From positions 62,001 through 126,000 of the forward strand of contig NZ_FOXA01000001.1 of assembly GCF_900115595.1 (NCBI RefSeq): a DNA stretch of 64,000 bases, given 5' to 3'. Every line of letters starts with the position of its first letter. Within the stretch, counting starts at the first letter, position 1. This document shows, in pieces, positions 1 to 8,991 of this stretch. Below the pieces are notes generated by a model that saw only the letters and a list, made by a program, of their open reading frames with translations, searched no databases and was not told the origin of the DNA. Source of the DNA: Tranquillimonas alkanivorans (GTDB taxonomy: Bacteria; Pseudomonadota; Alphaproteobacteria; Rhodobacterales; Rhodobacteraceae). The position numbers and the translations under genes are program-made.

Positions 1-116
1 GTGTCGCTCATCGCGTGCCTCGCTCGCGCGGGTTCGGCCCGCGCGGATGCAGGGTAATTCAGCGCGCCGGAGCGCGGCAAGCGGGCCCGCGGCGTCAGCC
101 GCGCGTTGTCCGCCCC

Positions 117-863
117 TCAGCGGATCCGCGCCAGCACGTCCTCGACCGACGCCTCGATCAGCGCAAGGCAGTCGGGCGTCGAGAAGCGGTGATCCGCTCC
201 CTTCACCAGCGTCAGCCGCACGTCGCCGCCGTCCAGGTGGTCGAGCAGGCGCAGAGCCACCGCGCGGTCCACGTCCTCGTCCTCGGTCCCCTGCAACAGG
301 CGCACCGGCACCTCCAGCGCCAGCGGATCGCGCAGGACGAGCTGCTGCCGCCCCTCCTCGATCAGCCGCTTGGTGATGACCAGCGGCTCGCCGTAGTCCG
401 ACGGCTGCTCCACCCGGCCCTCGCGTTCCAGCGCCAGGCGCTCGTCATCGGTGAATCCCGGCCACATGCTGTCCTCGGTGAAGTCGGGCGCGGCGGCGAT
501 ACCGACGAACCCGGCGACCGCCCCAGGCATCGCCTTGGCCACCAGCAGCGATACCCAGCCGCCCATCGACGAGCCCACCAGCACCTGCGGTCCCGCGCAC
601 AACGCCCCGATGGTCGAGATCGCATCCTCGGCCCAGTCGCCGATGGCGCCGTCCTCGAACGCCTCGGACGACTGCCCGTGCCCGGAATAGTCGAAGCGCA
701 GGAAGGCGCGGCCGGTGCGTTTGGCCCATGCCTCCAGGTGCACGGCCTTCGTGCCCTCCATGTCCGACCGGAAACCGCCCAGGAACACCACGCCGGGCTC
801 GGCCCCTTCGGTCTGGTGATAGGCGATGCACCGGCCCTGCGGCGTGTCGAGATACTCGGCCAT
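117..863 (-). CDS. alpha/beta hydrolase (serine hydrolase)
   Basis: This 248-aa cytoplasmic protein has the alpha/beta-hydrolase fold. The nucleophile elbow GSSMGG lies at residues 97-102, with Ser99 as the nucleophile. A C-terminal GADHRF segment supplies the likely catalytic His, and a strand-loop with GTEDEDV the likely Asp. There is no signal peptide. The start was chosen because an AGGGAG ribosome site lies just upstream of this ATG; an in-frame upstream extension has no such support. The gene is transcribed away from thrS and stands alone. The family cleaves esters, thioesters or peptides, and it resembles short-chain carboxylesterase or ABHD10-like enzymes, but the substrate cannot be read from sequence. 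Confidence 0.85.
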   Translation of the reverse strand: MAEYLDTPQGRCIAYHQTEGAEPGVVFLGGFRSDMEGTKAVHLEAWAKRTGRAFLRFDYSGHGQSSEAFEDGAIGDWAEDAISTIGALCAGPQVLVGSSMGGWVSLLVAKAMPGAVAGFVGIAAAPDFTEDSMWPGFTDDERLALEREGRVEQPSDYGEPLVITKRLIEEGRQQLVLRDPLALEVPVRLLQGTEDEDVDRAVALRLLDHLDGGDVRLTLVKGADHRFSTPDCLALIEASVEDVLARIR

Positions 864-1092
864 GGTCTCTCCCTCTCGCGTTCGCGGCGAGCCTAGCCGT
901 CGCGCGCGGGGATGCAATCGGGAAGCCGCGTGGCCTTTACCGGCGGACCGAAGTGTACATCGATGGCGCGGATACGTACGTTTGGCACGTTTTCCGGCCC
1001 TTGACGGGGCCCGGCCGCGCGGTCAGAACGCGGCAAGACATACCCGCAACCGGGCGTTCCGTGGGCGCCAAACCGACGAGGAGACAAGGCCG
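864..1092. other. divergent intergenic region, hydrolase/thrS
   Basis: This 229-base gap should hold the promoters for the leftward hydrolase and for thrS. I see no T-box-like structure, and T-box leaders are not expected in alphaproteobacteria. There is no tRNA or convincing small ORF. A ribosome site, GAGGAGAC, lies just before the thrS ATG. Confidence 0.5.
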
Positions 1093-3039
1093 ATGGCCCA
1101 GATTTCCCTGACATTTCCCGATGGCAACTCGCGCGATTACGACGCTGGCGTCACCGCCGGCGAGGTCGCTGCGTCGATCTCCAAGTCCCTGGAGAAGAAA
1201 GCCATTTCCGCCACTGTCAACGGCCGCCACTGGGACCTCCAGTGGCCCATCGACGAAGACGCCTCCATCGCCATCCACACGATGCAGGACGACGCGCAGG
1301 CGCTCGAGCTCATCCGCCACGACCTCGCCCACATCATGGCCCGTGCGGTGCAGGAGATCTGGCCCGACGTGAAGGTCACCATCGGCCCCGTCATCCAGCA
1401 CGGCTGGTACTACGATTTCGACCGGAGCGAGCCGTTCACGCCCGAGGACCTGGGCAGGATCGAGCAGAAGATGAAGGAAATCATCAACTTGCGCGATCCG
1501 GTCCGCACCGAGGTCTGGGACCGCACCGATGCGATCCGCCACTACGAACAGAACGGCGAGCCCTACAAGGTCGAGTTGATCGACGCGATTCCCGAGGGCG
1601 AGCCCGTCCGCATGTACTGGCACGGCCACTGGCAGGACCTCTGCCGCGGCCCGCACCTCGCCCATACCGGCCAAGTTCCGGCGGACGCGTTCAAGCTGAT
1701 GAACGTGGCCGGCGCCTACTGGCGCGGCGACAGCTCGCGCCAGATGCTCCAGCGCATCTATGGCGTGGGCTTCAAGAACAAGAACGACCTCAAGGCGCAC
1801 CTGACGATGCTCGAGGAGGCCGCCAAACGCGACCACCGCAAGCTCGGCCGCGAGATGGAGCTGTTCCACTTCCAGGAAGAAGCGCCGGGCATGGTCTTCT
1901 GGCACCCCAACGGCTGGACCGTCTACCGCGCGCTCGAAGACTACATGCGCCGCCAGCTGACGAAGGCGGGCTACAAGGAAATCAAGACGCCGCAGGTCGT
2001 GGACCGCAAACTGTGGGAAGCGTCGGGCCACTGGGACAAGTACCGTGAGAACATGTACATCACGGAGATCGACGAGGAGCATGCGAACGAGAAGCGCGTG
2101 AATGCCCTCAAGCCGATGAACTGCCCCTGCCACGTCCAGGTCTACAACACCGGCATCAAGTCCTACCGCGACCTGCCGCTCAGGCTGGCCGAGTTCGGCT
2201 CGTGTCACCGCTACGAGGCGCACGGCGCGCTGCACGGGCTGATGCGCGTGCGCGGCTTCACGCAGGACGACGCCCACATCTTCTGCACCGAGGACCAGAT
2301 CGAGCAGGAGTGCGGCAAGTTCATCGAGCTTCTGTCGAACGTCTATCGCGATACCGGCTTCACCAAGTTCGACATCAAGCTGTCGACGCGGCCCGAGGTG
2401 CGCGTGGGCTCGGACGAGGTCTGGGACAAGGCCGAGGCGGCGCTCGAGAAAGCGATCCTCTCGGTGCGCAACGACTTCGAGGTCGACCCCGGCGAGGGCG
2501 CGTTCTATGGCCCGAAGCTGGACTTCAAGCTGACCGACGCCATCGGACGCGAGTGGCAGTGCGGCACCTTCCAAGCGGACTTCAACCTGCCCGAGCGGCT
2601 TGACGCCAGCTATATAGGGCAGGACGGCGAAAAGCACCGCCCGGTCATGCTGCACCGCGCGATCCTGGGCAGCTTCGAGCGGTTCATCGGCATCCTGATC
2701 GAGAACTACGCCGGAAAGCTGCCCTTCTGGCTCGCTCCGCGGCAGGTGGTGGTGGCGTCCATCGTTTCGGACGCTGACCCCTACGTGCACGAGGTCGTGG
2801 ACATCCTGCGCAAGGCTGGCATCCGGGCCGAGGCCGACACGCGGAACGAGAAGATCAACTACAAGGTCCGCGAGCACTCGGTCGGCAAGGTGCCGGTCAT
2901 CCTGGCCATCGGCCAGCGCGAGATCGAGGAGCGCACCGTCAACGTCCGCCGCCTGGGCGAGAAGCAGACGAAGACGCAAGGTCTGGACGAGCTGGTGGCC
3001 GAGCTGAAGGACGAGGCGCTGGCGCCGGATCAGCGCTGA
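1093..3039 (+). CDS. thrS: threonine--tRNA ligase
   Basis: This is a full-length class II threonyl-tRNA synthetase of 648 aa that charges tRNA-Thr in the cytoplasm. An N-terminal TGS domain covers about residues 1-65. The editing (SAD) domain follows, with the zinc-type HDLAH motif near residue 76. The catalytic core contains the NCPCH zinc-site motif and the motif 2 region with [19 protein letters not shown]. The anticodon-binding domain is at the C-terminus. The ATG was chosen for its upstream GAGGAGAC ribosome site and because the protein then begins at the TGS domain. The frame is open further upstream, but that extension is low-complexity and unlike the family. A strong terminator follows the gene. 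Confidence 0.98.
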   Translation: MAQISLTFPDGNSRDYDAGVTAGEVAASISKSLEKKAISATVNGRHWDLQWPIDEDASIAIHTMQDDAQALELIRHDLAHIMARAVQEIWPDVKVTIGPVIQHGWYYDFDRSEPFTPEDLGRIEQKMKEIINLRDPVRTEVWDRTDAIRHYEQNGEPYKVELIDAIPEGEPVRMYWHGHWQDLCRGPHLAHTGQVPADAFKLMNVAGAYWRGDSSRQMLQRIYGVGFKNKNDLKAHLTMLEEAAKRDHRKLGREMELFHFQEEAPGMVFWHPNGWTVYRALEDYMRRQLTKAGYKEIKTPQVVDRKLWEASGHWDKYRENMYITEIDEEHANEKRVNALKPMNCPCHVQVYNTGIKSYRDLPLRLAEFGSCHRYEAHGALHGLMRVRGFTQDDAHIFCTEDQIEQECGKFIELLSNVYRDTGFTKFDIKLSTRPEVRVGSDEVWDKAEAALEKAILSVRNDFEVDPGEGAFYGPKLDFKLTDAIGREWQCGTFQADFNLPERLDASYIGQDGEKHRPVMLHRAILGSFERFIGILIENYAGKLPFWLAPRQVVVASIVSDADPYVHEVVDILRKAGIRAEADTRNEKINYKVREHSVGKVPVILAIGQREIEERTVNVRRLGEKQTKTQGLDELVAELKDEALAPDQR

Positions 3040-3064
3040 GCGGATTGGCCGGCTTGAAGCAATG

Positions 3065-3095
3065 AAGGCGCGCCTGGCAAGGGCGCGCCTTTTCT
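3065..3095 (+). terminator. Rho-independent terminator of thrS
   Basis: A perfect 10-bp stem (AAGGCGCGCC at 3065-3074 with its complement at 3082-3091) and a 7-base loop are followed by TTTCTTTT. It lies 25 bases after the thrS stop codon. Confidence 0.9.
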
Positions 3096-3163
3096 TTTGC
3101 CGGCCGAACCCGAGACGTTCGGCGCACGGCCGGAACCGTTCGCGCCCTGTCGCCGGCCGCGCG

Positions 3164-3493
3164 CTAGCCGCCCAGAACGGCCGCCTTCGTCTTCGCGTCC
3201 CAGCCGAGGTGCAGCGTGCCGTCCGTCTCGATCACCGGCCGCTTCATGAGCGTCGGATGCGCCGCCAGAAGCTCCAGCGGGTCGCCTGCCCTTTCCTCTT
3301 CGCTCAACCCCCGCCAGGTGGTCGAGCGGCGGTTCACCAGCCGGTCCCCGAACGCCGCGTGAAAGCGTTCGAGGTCGGCGCGCGCCACGCCATCGGCGCG
3401 CACGTCGACCACGTGCGGGTCGTGGCCCGACGCCCTCAGGTCGGTCAGCGCCTTGCGGCAGGTGTCGCAGGTCTTGAGCACATGCACGATCAT
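3164..3493 (-). CDS. ArsC/Spx-family thioredoxin-fold protein
   Basis: A 109-aa protein of the ArsC/YffB thioredoxin-fold family. The N-terminal strand is followed by a CDTCRK motif (CxxC) near residues 8-13. The later MKRPVI segment matches the family's conserved cis-Pro loop, with Arg and Pro next to the active site. It is probably a cytoplasmic glutathione- or thioredoxin-dependent reductase. Arsenate reduction is not proven, since many YffB-like members do not act on arsenate, and no ars genes are nearby. Two in-frame ATGs lie 6 bases apart. The second was chosen because AAGGGG sits 6 bases before it and abuts the first. Convergent with thrS. Confidence 0.88.
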   Translation of the reverse strand: MIVHVLKTCDTCRKALTDLRASGHDPHVVDVRADGVARADLERFHAAFGDRLVNRRSTTWRGLSEEERAGDPLELLAAHPTLMKRPVIETDGTLHLGWDAKTKAAVLGG

Positions 3494-3689
3494 CGTCATC
3501 CCCTTCGCGCTTTTTCGCTGTTTGCAAGAAGTTCACTTGCCTTTTCAGGTGCGTCTGAACAATCCTGAGTCCGTGACATCCGACTTTCTGTCACGAGCGC
3601 CCTTCTCATGGGGCAGCCGCACGACTTGGAAGACCTGGCTGCACCGCGCCGTCGCAATTACGCGGACGGGACTACTGAGGAGAGACGGA

Positions 3690-3896
3690 ATGCCCACCGG
3701 CACCGTGAAATGGTTCAATACCACCAAGGGTTACGGTTTCATCGCACCGGACGAAGGCGGCAAGGATGTGTTTGTGCACATCTCGGCCGTCGAGCGCGCC
3801 GGCATGACCGGGCTCGCCGACAACCAGAAGGTCAGCTATCAGCTGATCGAAGGCCGGGACGGACGTCAGTCCGCAGGCGATTTGTCGGCGGTCTGA
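3690..3896 (+). CDS. cold-shock protein (CspA family)
   Basis: This 68-aa protein is one OB-fold cold-shock domain that binds single-stranded RNA and DNA. The RNA-binding motifs RNP1 (KGYGFI) and RNP2 (VFVHI) are intact, and the protein starts with the usual GTVKWFN. The ATG follows GAGGAGAGACGGA. The 196-base upstream gap is long enough for a structured 5' leader of the kind csp mRNAs often carry, but no specific thermosensor structure was established. A Rho-independent terminator lies 25 bases after the stop. Small alphaproteobacterial Csp proteins act as RNA chaperones in cold or stationary phase; the exact paralogue is unknown. Confidence 0.95.
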   Translation: MPTGTVKWFNTTKGYGFIAPDEGGKDVFVHISAVERAGMTGLADNQKVSYQLIEGRDGRQSAGDLSAV

Positions 3897-3920
3897 CGGC
3901 CCCACCTCAACGCACCACGG

Positions 3921-3950
3921 AAACGGCCCGGCGCTGCACGGGCCGTTTTC
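3921..3950 (+). terminator. Rho-independent terminator of csp gene
   Basis: A perfect 10-bp stem (AAACGGCCCG at 3921-3930 with CGGGCCGTTT at 3939-3948) and an 8-base loop run into TTTTC. It may also serve the convergent secretion operon on the other strand. Confidence 0.9.
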
Positions 3951-4029
3951 CATTTCGGGACCTCTCGGCCCGCCGGCACGTCCGTGAATTTGAGGGGGCG
4001 GAGCTTTCATGCCCCGCCCGCCAAGAGCG

Positions 4030-5334
4030 TCAGGTTTCGCGGAACGCTTTCGAGAAGTAGTCCGCCAGCGGCTTGACCAGGAAGGCCAGCGGCGTGCGGT
4101 CGTTGGTGCGGATGAAAGCCTCGGCCGGCATGCCGGGAATCAGCGCGATGTCGCCCGGCAGCTTGTCCATCTCGCCCTCGTTCAGCCGGACCTCGACCCG
4201 GTAGTACGACGCCTGGCTGGCCTCGTCCACGAAGGCATCGGCCGAGATCTTGCGCACCGTGCCGAAGAGTTCCGGCGTCGTGCGCGAGTCGAGCGCCGAG
4301 AAGCGCAGCGTGACCTCCTGCCCGGCATAGACCTGGTCGATGTGGATCGGCTCCACCCGGCTTGCGATAACCAGCGGACGGTCCTGCGGCACGATGTAGA
4401 GCACGGGCTCGGCGGCACGGATCACCGCCCGCTCGGCGAACACGGTCAGGCCGTAGACGATGCCCGACACCGGCGCTGTGATGTGCAGCCGGTTGAGCTG
4501 TTCGCGGATGCTGTTGCGCTTCTCGCGCAGTTCCAGCTCGCGGTACTGCAGGTCGCGCAGGTTGGTGATCGCCTCTTCCCGCCGGCGGGTGCCGAGCTTG
4601 AGGATCTCGATGTCGATCTCGGTGATCCGCTCCTCCGCCTCGGCGGCGGTGGCGGTCAACTCGCCCACCGTGCCCATGAGCCGGGCCTGTTCGCGCTGAA
4701 GCGACAGGACTTTCGCTGCCTGCGCAAGCCCGCGGTCGAGCAGTGACTGCTGGTCGCCCAGTTCCTTCTCGATCAGCGTCAGCTGCGTCTTGAGGGCGTC
4801 CTGCTGCGCGGTGACGCCGTCGATCTGGTCCGAGATCTGGTCACGCCGCCGCTCGAGCGTCTCGATCTCGCGGTCGACGGTTTCGTTCCGGGCCTCGAAC
4901 AGGCGCTCCTGCCCCTCCATCAGTTCGCGGATCTCGGGCCGCGCCTCGGCCGCCTCGACCAGCTCCTCTTCGAAGACGATGGCGTCGGCCTCGTCCCGTT
5001 CCGCGGCAAGGCGCGCGCGGCGGGCCATGACCTCGAAAAGCTGGCTTTCGACGGTCGTCAGCTCGCTGCGCAGAAGCGTCGGGTCGAGCCGGATCAGCAC
5101 GTCCCCGGCCTCGACGCGGTCGCCCTCGTCCACGAGGATCTCCTCGACCACGCCACCGTCGGGGTGCTGGACCACCTGGCGGTTCTGCTCGACCTCGATT
5201 TGTCCGGGCGCGATGATCGCGCCCGAGATGCGGGTGGTCGCGGCCCAGGTGCCGAAGCCTCCGACCAGCAGAATCAGGGTGATAAGGCCAAGGCTGGCGT
5301 ACCAGCGCACCGACCAGGACTCGTCGCCGTTCAT
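4030..5334 (-). CDS. HlyD-family membrane fusion protein (type I secretion)
   Basis: A 434-aa periplasmic adaptor of a type I secretion system that links the inner-membrane ABC exporter to a TolC-like outer-membrane channel. A short cytoplasmic N-terminus is followed by one membrane segment at about residues 15-33. A lipoyl/barrel half-motif (GQIEVEQNRQVVQHPDGGVV) follows. A long alpha-helical coiled coil fills about residues 95-280, and the second barrel half begins near ITAPVSGIVYGL. This order is typical of PrsE/LapC-like proteins. The start overlaps the ABC gene stop by 4 bases, so the two are translationally coupled. No TolC-like gene or RTX substrate is in the window. Confidence 0.93.
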   Translation of the reverse strand: MNGDESWSVRWYASLGLITLILLVGGFGTWAATTRISGAIIAPGQIEVEQNRQVVQHPDGGVVEEILVDEGDRVEAGDVLIRLDPTLLRSELTTVESQLFEVMARRARLAAERDEADAIVFEEELVEAAEARPEIRELMEGQERLFEARNETVDREIETLERRRDQISDQIDGVTAQQDALKTQLTLIEKELGDQQSLLDRGLAQAAKVLSLQREQARLMGTVGELTATAAEAEERITEIDIEILKLGTRRREEAITNLRDLQYRELELREKRNSIREQLNRLHITAPVSGIVYGLTVFAERAVIRAAEPVLYIVPQDRPLVIASRVEPIHIDQVYAGQEVTLRFSALDSRTTPELFGTVRKISADAFVDEASQASYYRVEVRLNEGEMDKLPGDIALIPGMPAEAFIRTNDRTPLAFLVKPLADYFSKAFRET

Positions 5335-7073
5335 GTCGCGGTCTCCTGCGGCGGGGTCAGGCGTCCCGCCAGTTCGTTGTGGTTGGCCACGGTGCCGCGC
5401 AGCACCTCGTCGCGCGCGCCGAAGGCGCGACGCATGCCGCCCTCGAGCACCAGAAGCTTGTCGCACTCGCGAATCGCCGCGGGACGGTGGGCCATGATGA
5501 GAACGGATTTGCCCTCGGACTTCATCTGGCGGATCGCCAGGTTCAGCGCCTCGGACCCGTCGTTGTCGAGGTTGGAGTTCGGCTCGTCCAGCACCAGCAG
5601 CACCGGATCGCCGAAAAGCGCGCGGGCCAGGCCGATGCGCTGGATTTGACCGCCCGACAGGCGGCCGCCGGCGCTGCTGACCTTGGTGTCGTAGCCCTCG
5701 GGCATCTTGAGGATCATCTCGTGCGCCGCCGCTTTGCGGGCCGCGGTGACGATATCCTCGTCACGCGCATCGGGGCGCAGGCGGGCGATGTTCTGCGCGA
5801 TGGTGCCGTCGAAAAGCTGCACCCGCTGCGGCAGATAGCCGATATGCGCCCCCAGGATGTCGGGCTCGTATTGTTCGAGCGCCGCACCGTCGAGCCGGAT
5901 CTTGCCGCCCGCCGGCCGCCAGACGCCCACCAGCGCCCGTGCGAGCGTCGACTTGCCCGCGCCCGAGGGGCCGATCACGCCCACGGCCTCGCCTGGTTCG
6001 ACGTCGAAGGACACCATGCGCAGCGTCGCCTGCTGCTCGCCCGGGGGGATCACGGTGACCTGGTTGACCGTCAGGCGCGCACGCGGACGCGGAAGCGCCG
6101 TGCGCGGCGGCTCCTGCGGCACGGTGGCCAGCAGTTGCGTGAGGTTGCGCCACCCTTCGAGCGCGCGCTGCACGACCTGCCACTGGCCCACGGCCAGGTC
6201 CACCGGCGCAAGCGCGCGGCCCAGCAGGATCGATGCGGCGATCATGGCGCCCGGCGTCAGCTCTCCCTCGAGCACCAGGAAGGCGCCGAGGCCCAGCATG
6301 GCCGATTGCAGGAACAGGCGGAACGTCTTGGTCGTGGCGGTGAAGCCGCCGCCCATGTCGCTGGCCGCGACGGTCTGCGCCAGCGATTCGCGCCGAAGCT
6401 GCTGCCATCGCGCGAAGGCGTTCTCCTGCATGCCGAGCGAGCGCACCATCTCGGCCTCGCCCCGGATCTGCTCGGACATCCGCTCGGCCCGCAGCGCCGC
6501 GGCGTTGGTGCGGCGCACCGGGTCCGAGGTCATCGACTGGTTCAACACCGCGACCAGCACCAGAAGCCCGCCGCCGCCCACGGCCAGCAGGCCCAGCCAG
6601 GGATGGAAAATGGCAATGCCCAGCAGGAAGACCGGCGTCCAGGGGATATCGAACAGTGCGGTAAGCACCGGCGACGACATCAGCCGCTGCACCGATTCGA
6701 GGTCGCGCAGGTTGTTCTGCCCGTCTTCCCGGTTCGTCGAGACCGAGGCGCGGCGCACCATGGCCGAGAACACCCGCCGGTCGAGCGTGGACTGGAACCG
6801 CGCCCCCGCGCGGGCCAGCACCCTGCCCCGGGTGAAGTCGAGGATCCCCATCACCAGGAACAGGAACGCCATGAGCACGAACAGCGCCAGCAGCGTCTCT
6901 TCCGAGCGGCTTCCAAGCACCCGGTCATAGACCTGGAGCATGAAGATGGGGCCGGTGAGCATCAGCAGGTTGACGAACACGCTGAAGATGGCCGCGAGCC
7001 AGAACAGCGAGCGGCTTTTGCGCCGCACCGCCCTGAGTTCCCTCTGGCCAGTCGAGAGATCGGGTTGCTTCAT
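5331..7073 (-). CDS. type I secretion system permease/ATPase
   Basis: A 580-aa ABC exporter half-molecule of the PrtD/PrsD family. The N-terminal half has about six membrane helices, beginning with the hydrophobic stretch after SLFWLAAIFSVFV. The C-terminal ATPase has Walker A GPSGAGKST, signature LSGGQ and Walker B VLLVLDEPNSNLD, followed by the switch His in MAHRP. The start was chosen for GGAAGGACAGG directly upstream; an in-frame upstream Met has no support. It is the first gene of a two-gene operon with the HlyD adaptor. By family it would export a Gly/Asp-rich RTX-type protein, possibly linked to surface polysaccharide, but the substrate gene is not here. Confidence 0.94.
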   Translation of the reverse strand: MKQPDLSTGQRELRAVRRKSRSLFWLAAIFSVFVNLLMLTGPIFMLQVYDRVLGSRSEETLLALFVLMAFLFLVMGILDFTRGRVLARAGARFQSTLDRRVFSAMVRRASVSTNREDGQNNLRDLESVQRLMSSPVLTALFDIPWTPVFLLGIAIFHPWLGLLAVGGGGLLVLVAVLNQSMTSDPVRRTNAAALRAERMSEQIRGEAEMVRSLGMQENAFARWQQLRRESLAQTVAASDMGGGFTATTKTFRLFLQSAMLGLGAFLVLEGELTPGAMIAASILLGRALAPVDLAVGQWQVVQRALEGWRNLTQLLATVPQEPPRTALPRPRARLTVNQVTVIPPGEQQATLRMVSFDVEPGEAVGVIGPSGAGKSTLARALVGVWRPAGGKIRLDGAALEQYEPDILGAHIGYLPQRVQLFDGTIAQNIARLRPDARDEDIVTAARKAAAHEMILKMPEGYDTKVSSAGGRLSGGQIQRIGLARALFGDPVLLVLDEPNSNLDNDGSEALNLAIRQMKSEGKSVLIMAHRPAAIRECDKLLVLEGGMRRAFGARDEVLRGTVANHNELAGRLTPPQETAT

Positions 7074-7345
7074 CCTGTCCTTCCGTCGCCAAGGCCCGCA
7101 CAACGCGGCCCCGTGTTCCAAGGCGCGCCGGGTAGCAGAGGGCCGGCCCGCCGAGAACCCAGCCTTACGTGGGGTAGACTACACTTTGGTTCACGCCGCT
7201 GGGAAGGGCGCAGGAACCCGCCGATGTCGTGCAGCCCCCGGGTAGCGCGAAGCGGGACGATCGCAACTGGTAGCGGGTGATCCCGCGGATCGGCTTGCCC
7301 GTCACGGCTTGTCCGCCCGGTCCGGCAGGCGTCAGCGACGAATCG

Positions 7346-7744
7346 TCAGGCGATGGATCGGGCGACCAGCACGCTGACGAAGGCCGAAGCGGCGGTCAGT
7401 GCGGTGCCCCACAGCCAGTCGACGGCGACCTGCTGCAGCGACCAGCCTTTCAGGGTCGCGTAGTTCGTCATCTCGTAGGTGCCGTAGGCGATCGCGCCCA
7501 GTAGCGCCCCGTCGCGAAGCGCCGCCACCGGGGCGTCGGCCCGCAGGGCGGGGAGAGAGACGAACCACACCACGCCCGCCACGTAGAACAGATAGAACAC
7601 CGCCGCCGCACCCAGCCGCGGCGTGTCGAGCAGCCACTCGCCCACGTGCCGCTCGAACACCGGCCGCATCAGCAGGCGCAGCGCCACGGCATCGGCAGCC
7701 AGGAAAAGGAGCGCGGTCGAGAAGTAAAGGACGAGGATTTGCAT
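7346..7744 (-). CDS. DUF2177 family membrane protein
   Basis: A 132-aa inner-membrane protein with four predicted hydrophobic helices, at about residues 2-25, 45-65, 80-95 and 108-130. The conserved AYGTYEMTNYATLKGW segment in the third helix region is the hallmark of DUF2177. The family function is unknown, although it is common in alphaproteobacteria. A GGAGACAAC ribosome site precedes the ATG. It stands alone: 272 bases separate it from the secretion operon, with nothing recognisable between, and a repeat-bearing gap lies upstream. Confidence 0.87.
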   Translation of the reverse strand: MQILVLYFSTALLFLAADAVALRLLMRPVFERHVGEWLLDTPRLGAAAVFYLFYVAGVVWFVSLPALRADAPVAALRDGALLGAIAYGTYEMTNYATLKGWSLQQVAVDWLWGTALTAASAFVSVLVARSIA

Positions 7745-7803
7745 GTTGTCTCCGGTCTTTACGGAGAGATACGTGCGAACCTCCCCACCGGTTTGATCAA
7801 CGT

Positions 7804-7826
7804 GGGGTGCGTGCCCGCCGCACCCC
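7804..7826. repeat. intergenic palindrome, copy A
   Basis: An 8-bp perfect stem (GGGGTGCG at 7804-7811, CGCACCCC at 7819-7826) with a 7-base loop. It shares the GGTGCGT...GCACC core with copy B 160 bases away. I recall similar GGTGCGTGC...GCACGCACC elements as scattered intergenic repeats in Roseobacter genomes, but that is memory and was not checked. Confidence 0.5.
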
Positions 7827-7986
7827 GTCCCGCCGACGCCCTCTCACCTTCGGGACTAGGCGGACTGACACTCGCACGTCCGCTATTGCTGGCTAAACCC
7901 GGTGAAGCACGGAAACGTCGAGGACGGTTTCGACTGGCCGTTCTCGAGTGTTCATCGGGGTGTGCTCAAGGGAGCGGATAGCGTAG

Positions 7987-8006
7987 GGTGCGTACTGGCA
8001 CGCACC
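7987..8006. repeat. intergenic palindrome, copy B
   Basis: A 7-bp perfect stem (GGTGCGT at 7987-7993, ACGCACC at 8000-8006) with a 6-base loop. It ends 25 bases past the 3' end of the low-GC orphan gene on the opposite strand. The rest of the 7745-8031 gap holds no gene I can recognise. Confidence 0.5.
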
Positions 8007-8031
8007 GCAGGCTCAACGGCTTGCACGAAAG

Positions 8032-8991
8032 TTAGAAGTTTTCAATCAAGTCGAACTCGGCGTCGGCGCTTTCTCGAGGGCGAACTTTAACAACTTGATA
8101 TTTTGTAGTGCGACCGAGTTTGGACTTCACCTCAAGCACATCGAATACGAGAAATGCATTATCGTCCTCACGATTATTCAAATTCTTACTGTAACTTTCC
8201 CCGATAAGCCGATACGCTTCAGTGGAGCGACCCGCCGGCGTTAGATAGAACGGAATCGTTCTCTCATGCTCGGAGACAAATATCCGACCATTCTGCGTGT
8301 TTGGGTTGAACACAGCCACCTTCGCTTCCACCGGATGGATCTGATCAAGCCTCGTACGGTACTTCATCTTTGCGTAGGTGTCGCGATTGAAATTGATGAC
8401 CCGAGGCTTTGCGGAAAGCTCACTCGAAAAGAAGATTTCTGCAGCTCCTGCAGTCTGCGAGCGAACGATCGGCCTGTGCATTTTGGTGAGCGGCGGCTCA
8501 ATCTTTTCTGCAAGAGAGTCAAACTGGCTTTCTCTAGGAAGTTTGAGCCCAAGAGCTTTTTCGTACCGTCCTTCCTCATATAGCTGACGCATGCTCTTAT
8601 CATAGTCTAGAGGCTGACCGGTAACCTTATGCACTGCAAAGTCGTATGCCGAATGTATTAGGTGCCCCAAAGGATTATCAGCCTTCAAGGTGGTGAGTTT
8701 GTAGGCGCCTGTGGCGAGCAGTCCAATCGCCGCCACAATAGAAACGCTACCCGCGCGAGGAGCGAAACAGAGAATTTCCGCTCCCCGTAATGCGGTAGCT
8801 TGTGTGATGACTTCGTCGTTCAATACAAGATGCGTCGTAAGCGCCAAGCTTCGTTCAAAGCCGTACAACGCCTGCGAAAGATCGTATAAGCTAATCAGGT
8901 GCTGATCGGCTTGGTCCCCGCTGTACTTCAGTTCGACCTTTAGAGACGACCGATCCTCTATCACCTGATAATCCCCTCGAACTCCCTCCAT
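8032..8991 (-). CDS. uncharacterised protein, low-GC orphan (possibly DUF7946-like)
   Basis: An open frame of 319 aa with no motif I can assign to a reaction. Visible features are a central hydrophobic stretch ([19 protein letters not shown], about residues 80-98) that could insert in a membrane, and a charged C-terminal half with several beta-strand-like segments. The pattern [20 protein letters not shown] resembles a conserved hypothetical family I recall as DUF7946; this was not verified. Base composition is near 50% GC by eye, clearly below the neighbours, which suggests recent transfer. The start overlaps the 3' end of thyX by 31 bases. A GTG at 8967, with AGGGG 8 bases upstream, is an equally good start and would give 311 aa. 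Confidence 0.7.
   Translation of the reverse strand: MEGVRGDYQVIEDRSSLKVELKYSGDQADQHLISLYDLSQALYGFERSLALTTHLVLNDEVITQATALRGAEILCFAPRAGSVSIVAAIGLLATGAYKLTTLKADNPLGHLIHSAYDFAVHKVTGQPLDYDKSMRQLYEEGRYEKALGLKLPRESQFDSLAEKIEPPLTKMHRPIVRSQTAGAAEIFFSSELSAKPRVINFNRDTYAKMKYRTRLDQIHPVEAKVAVFNPNTQNGRIFVSEHERTIPFYLTPAGRSTEAYRLIGESYSKNLNNREDDNAFLVFDVLEVKSKLGRTTKYQVVKVRPRESADAEFDLIENF

Noticed and set aside
1-116. tRNA or gene remnant at the left edge
   Set aside because: Only a GC-rich hairpin (GCGCGGG/CCCGCGC near 26-44) is present; no tRNA arms or ORF with support.
985-1010. Possible sigma-54 promoter before thrS (TGGCAC near 989)
   Set aside because: The second half-site (TTGC-like at the right spacing) is missing; sequence continues TTTTCCGGC.
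864-1092. T-box riboswitch for thrS
   Set aside because: No T-box bulge sequence or specifier loop could be seen, and the class is not expected in this lineage.
937-2979. Long open frame antisense to thrS (about 680 codons)
   Set aside because: It mirrors thrS exactly, is low in complexity as expected from GC-rich third positions, and has no domain or ribosome site.
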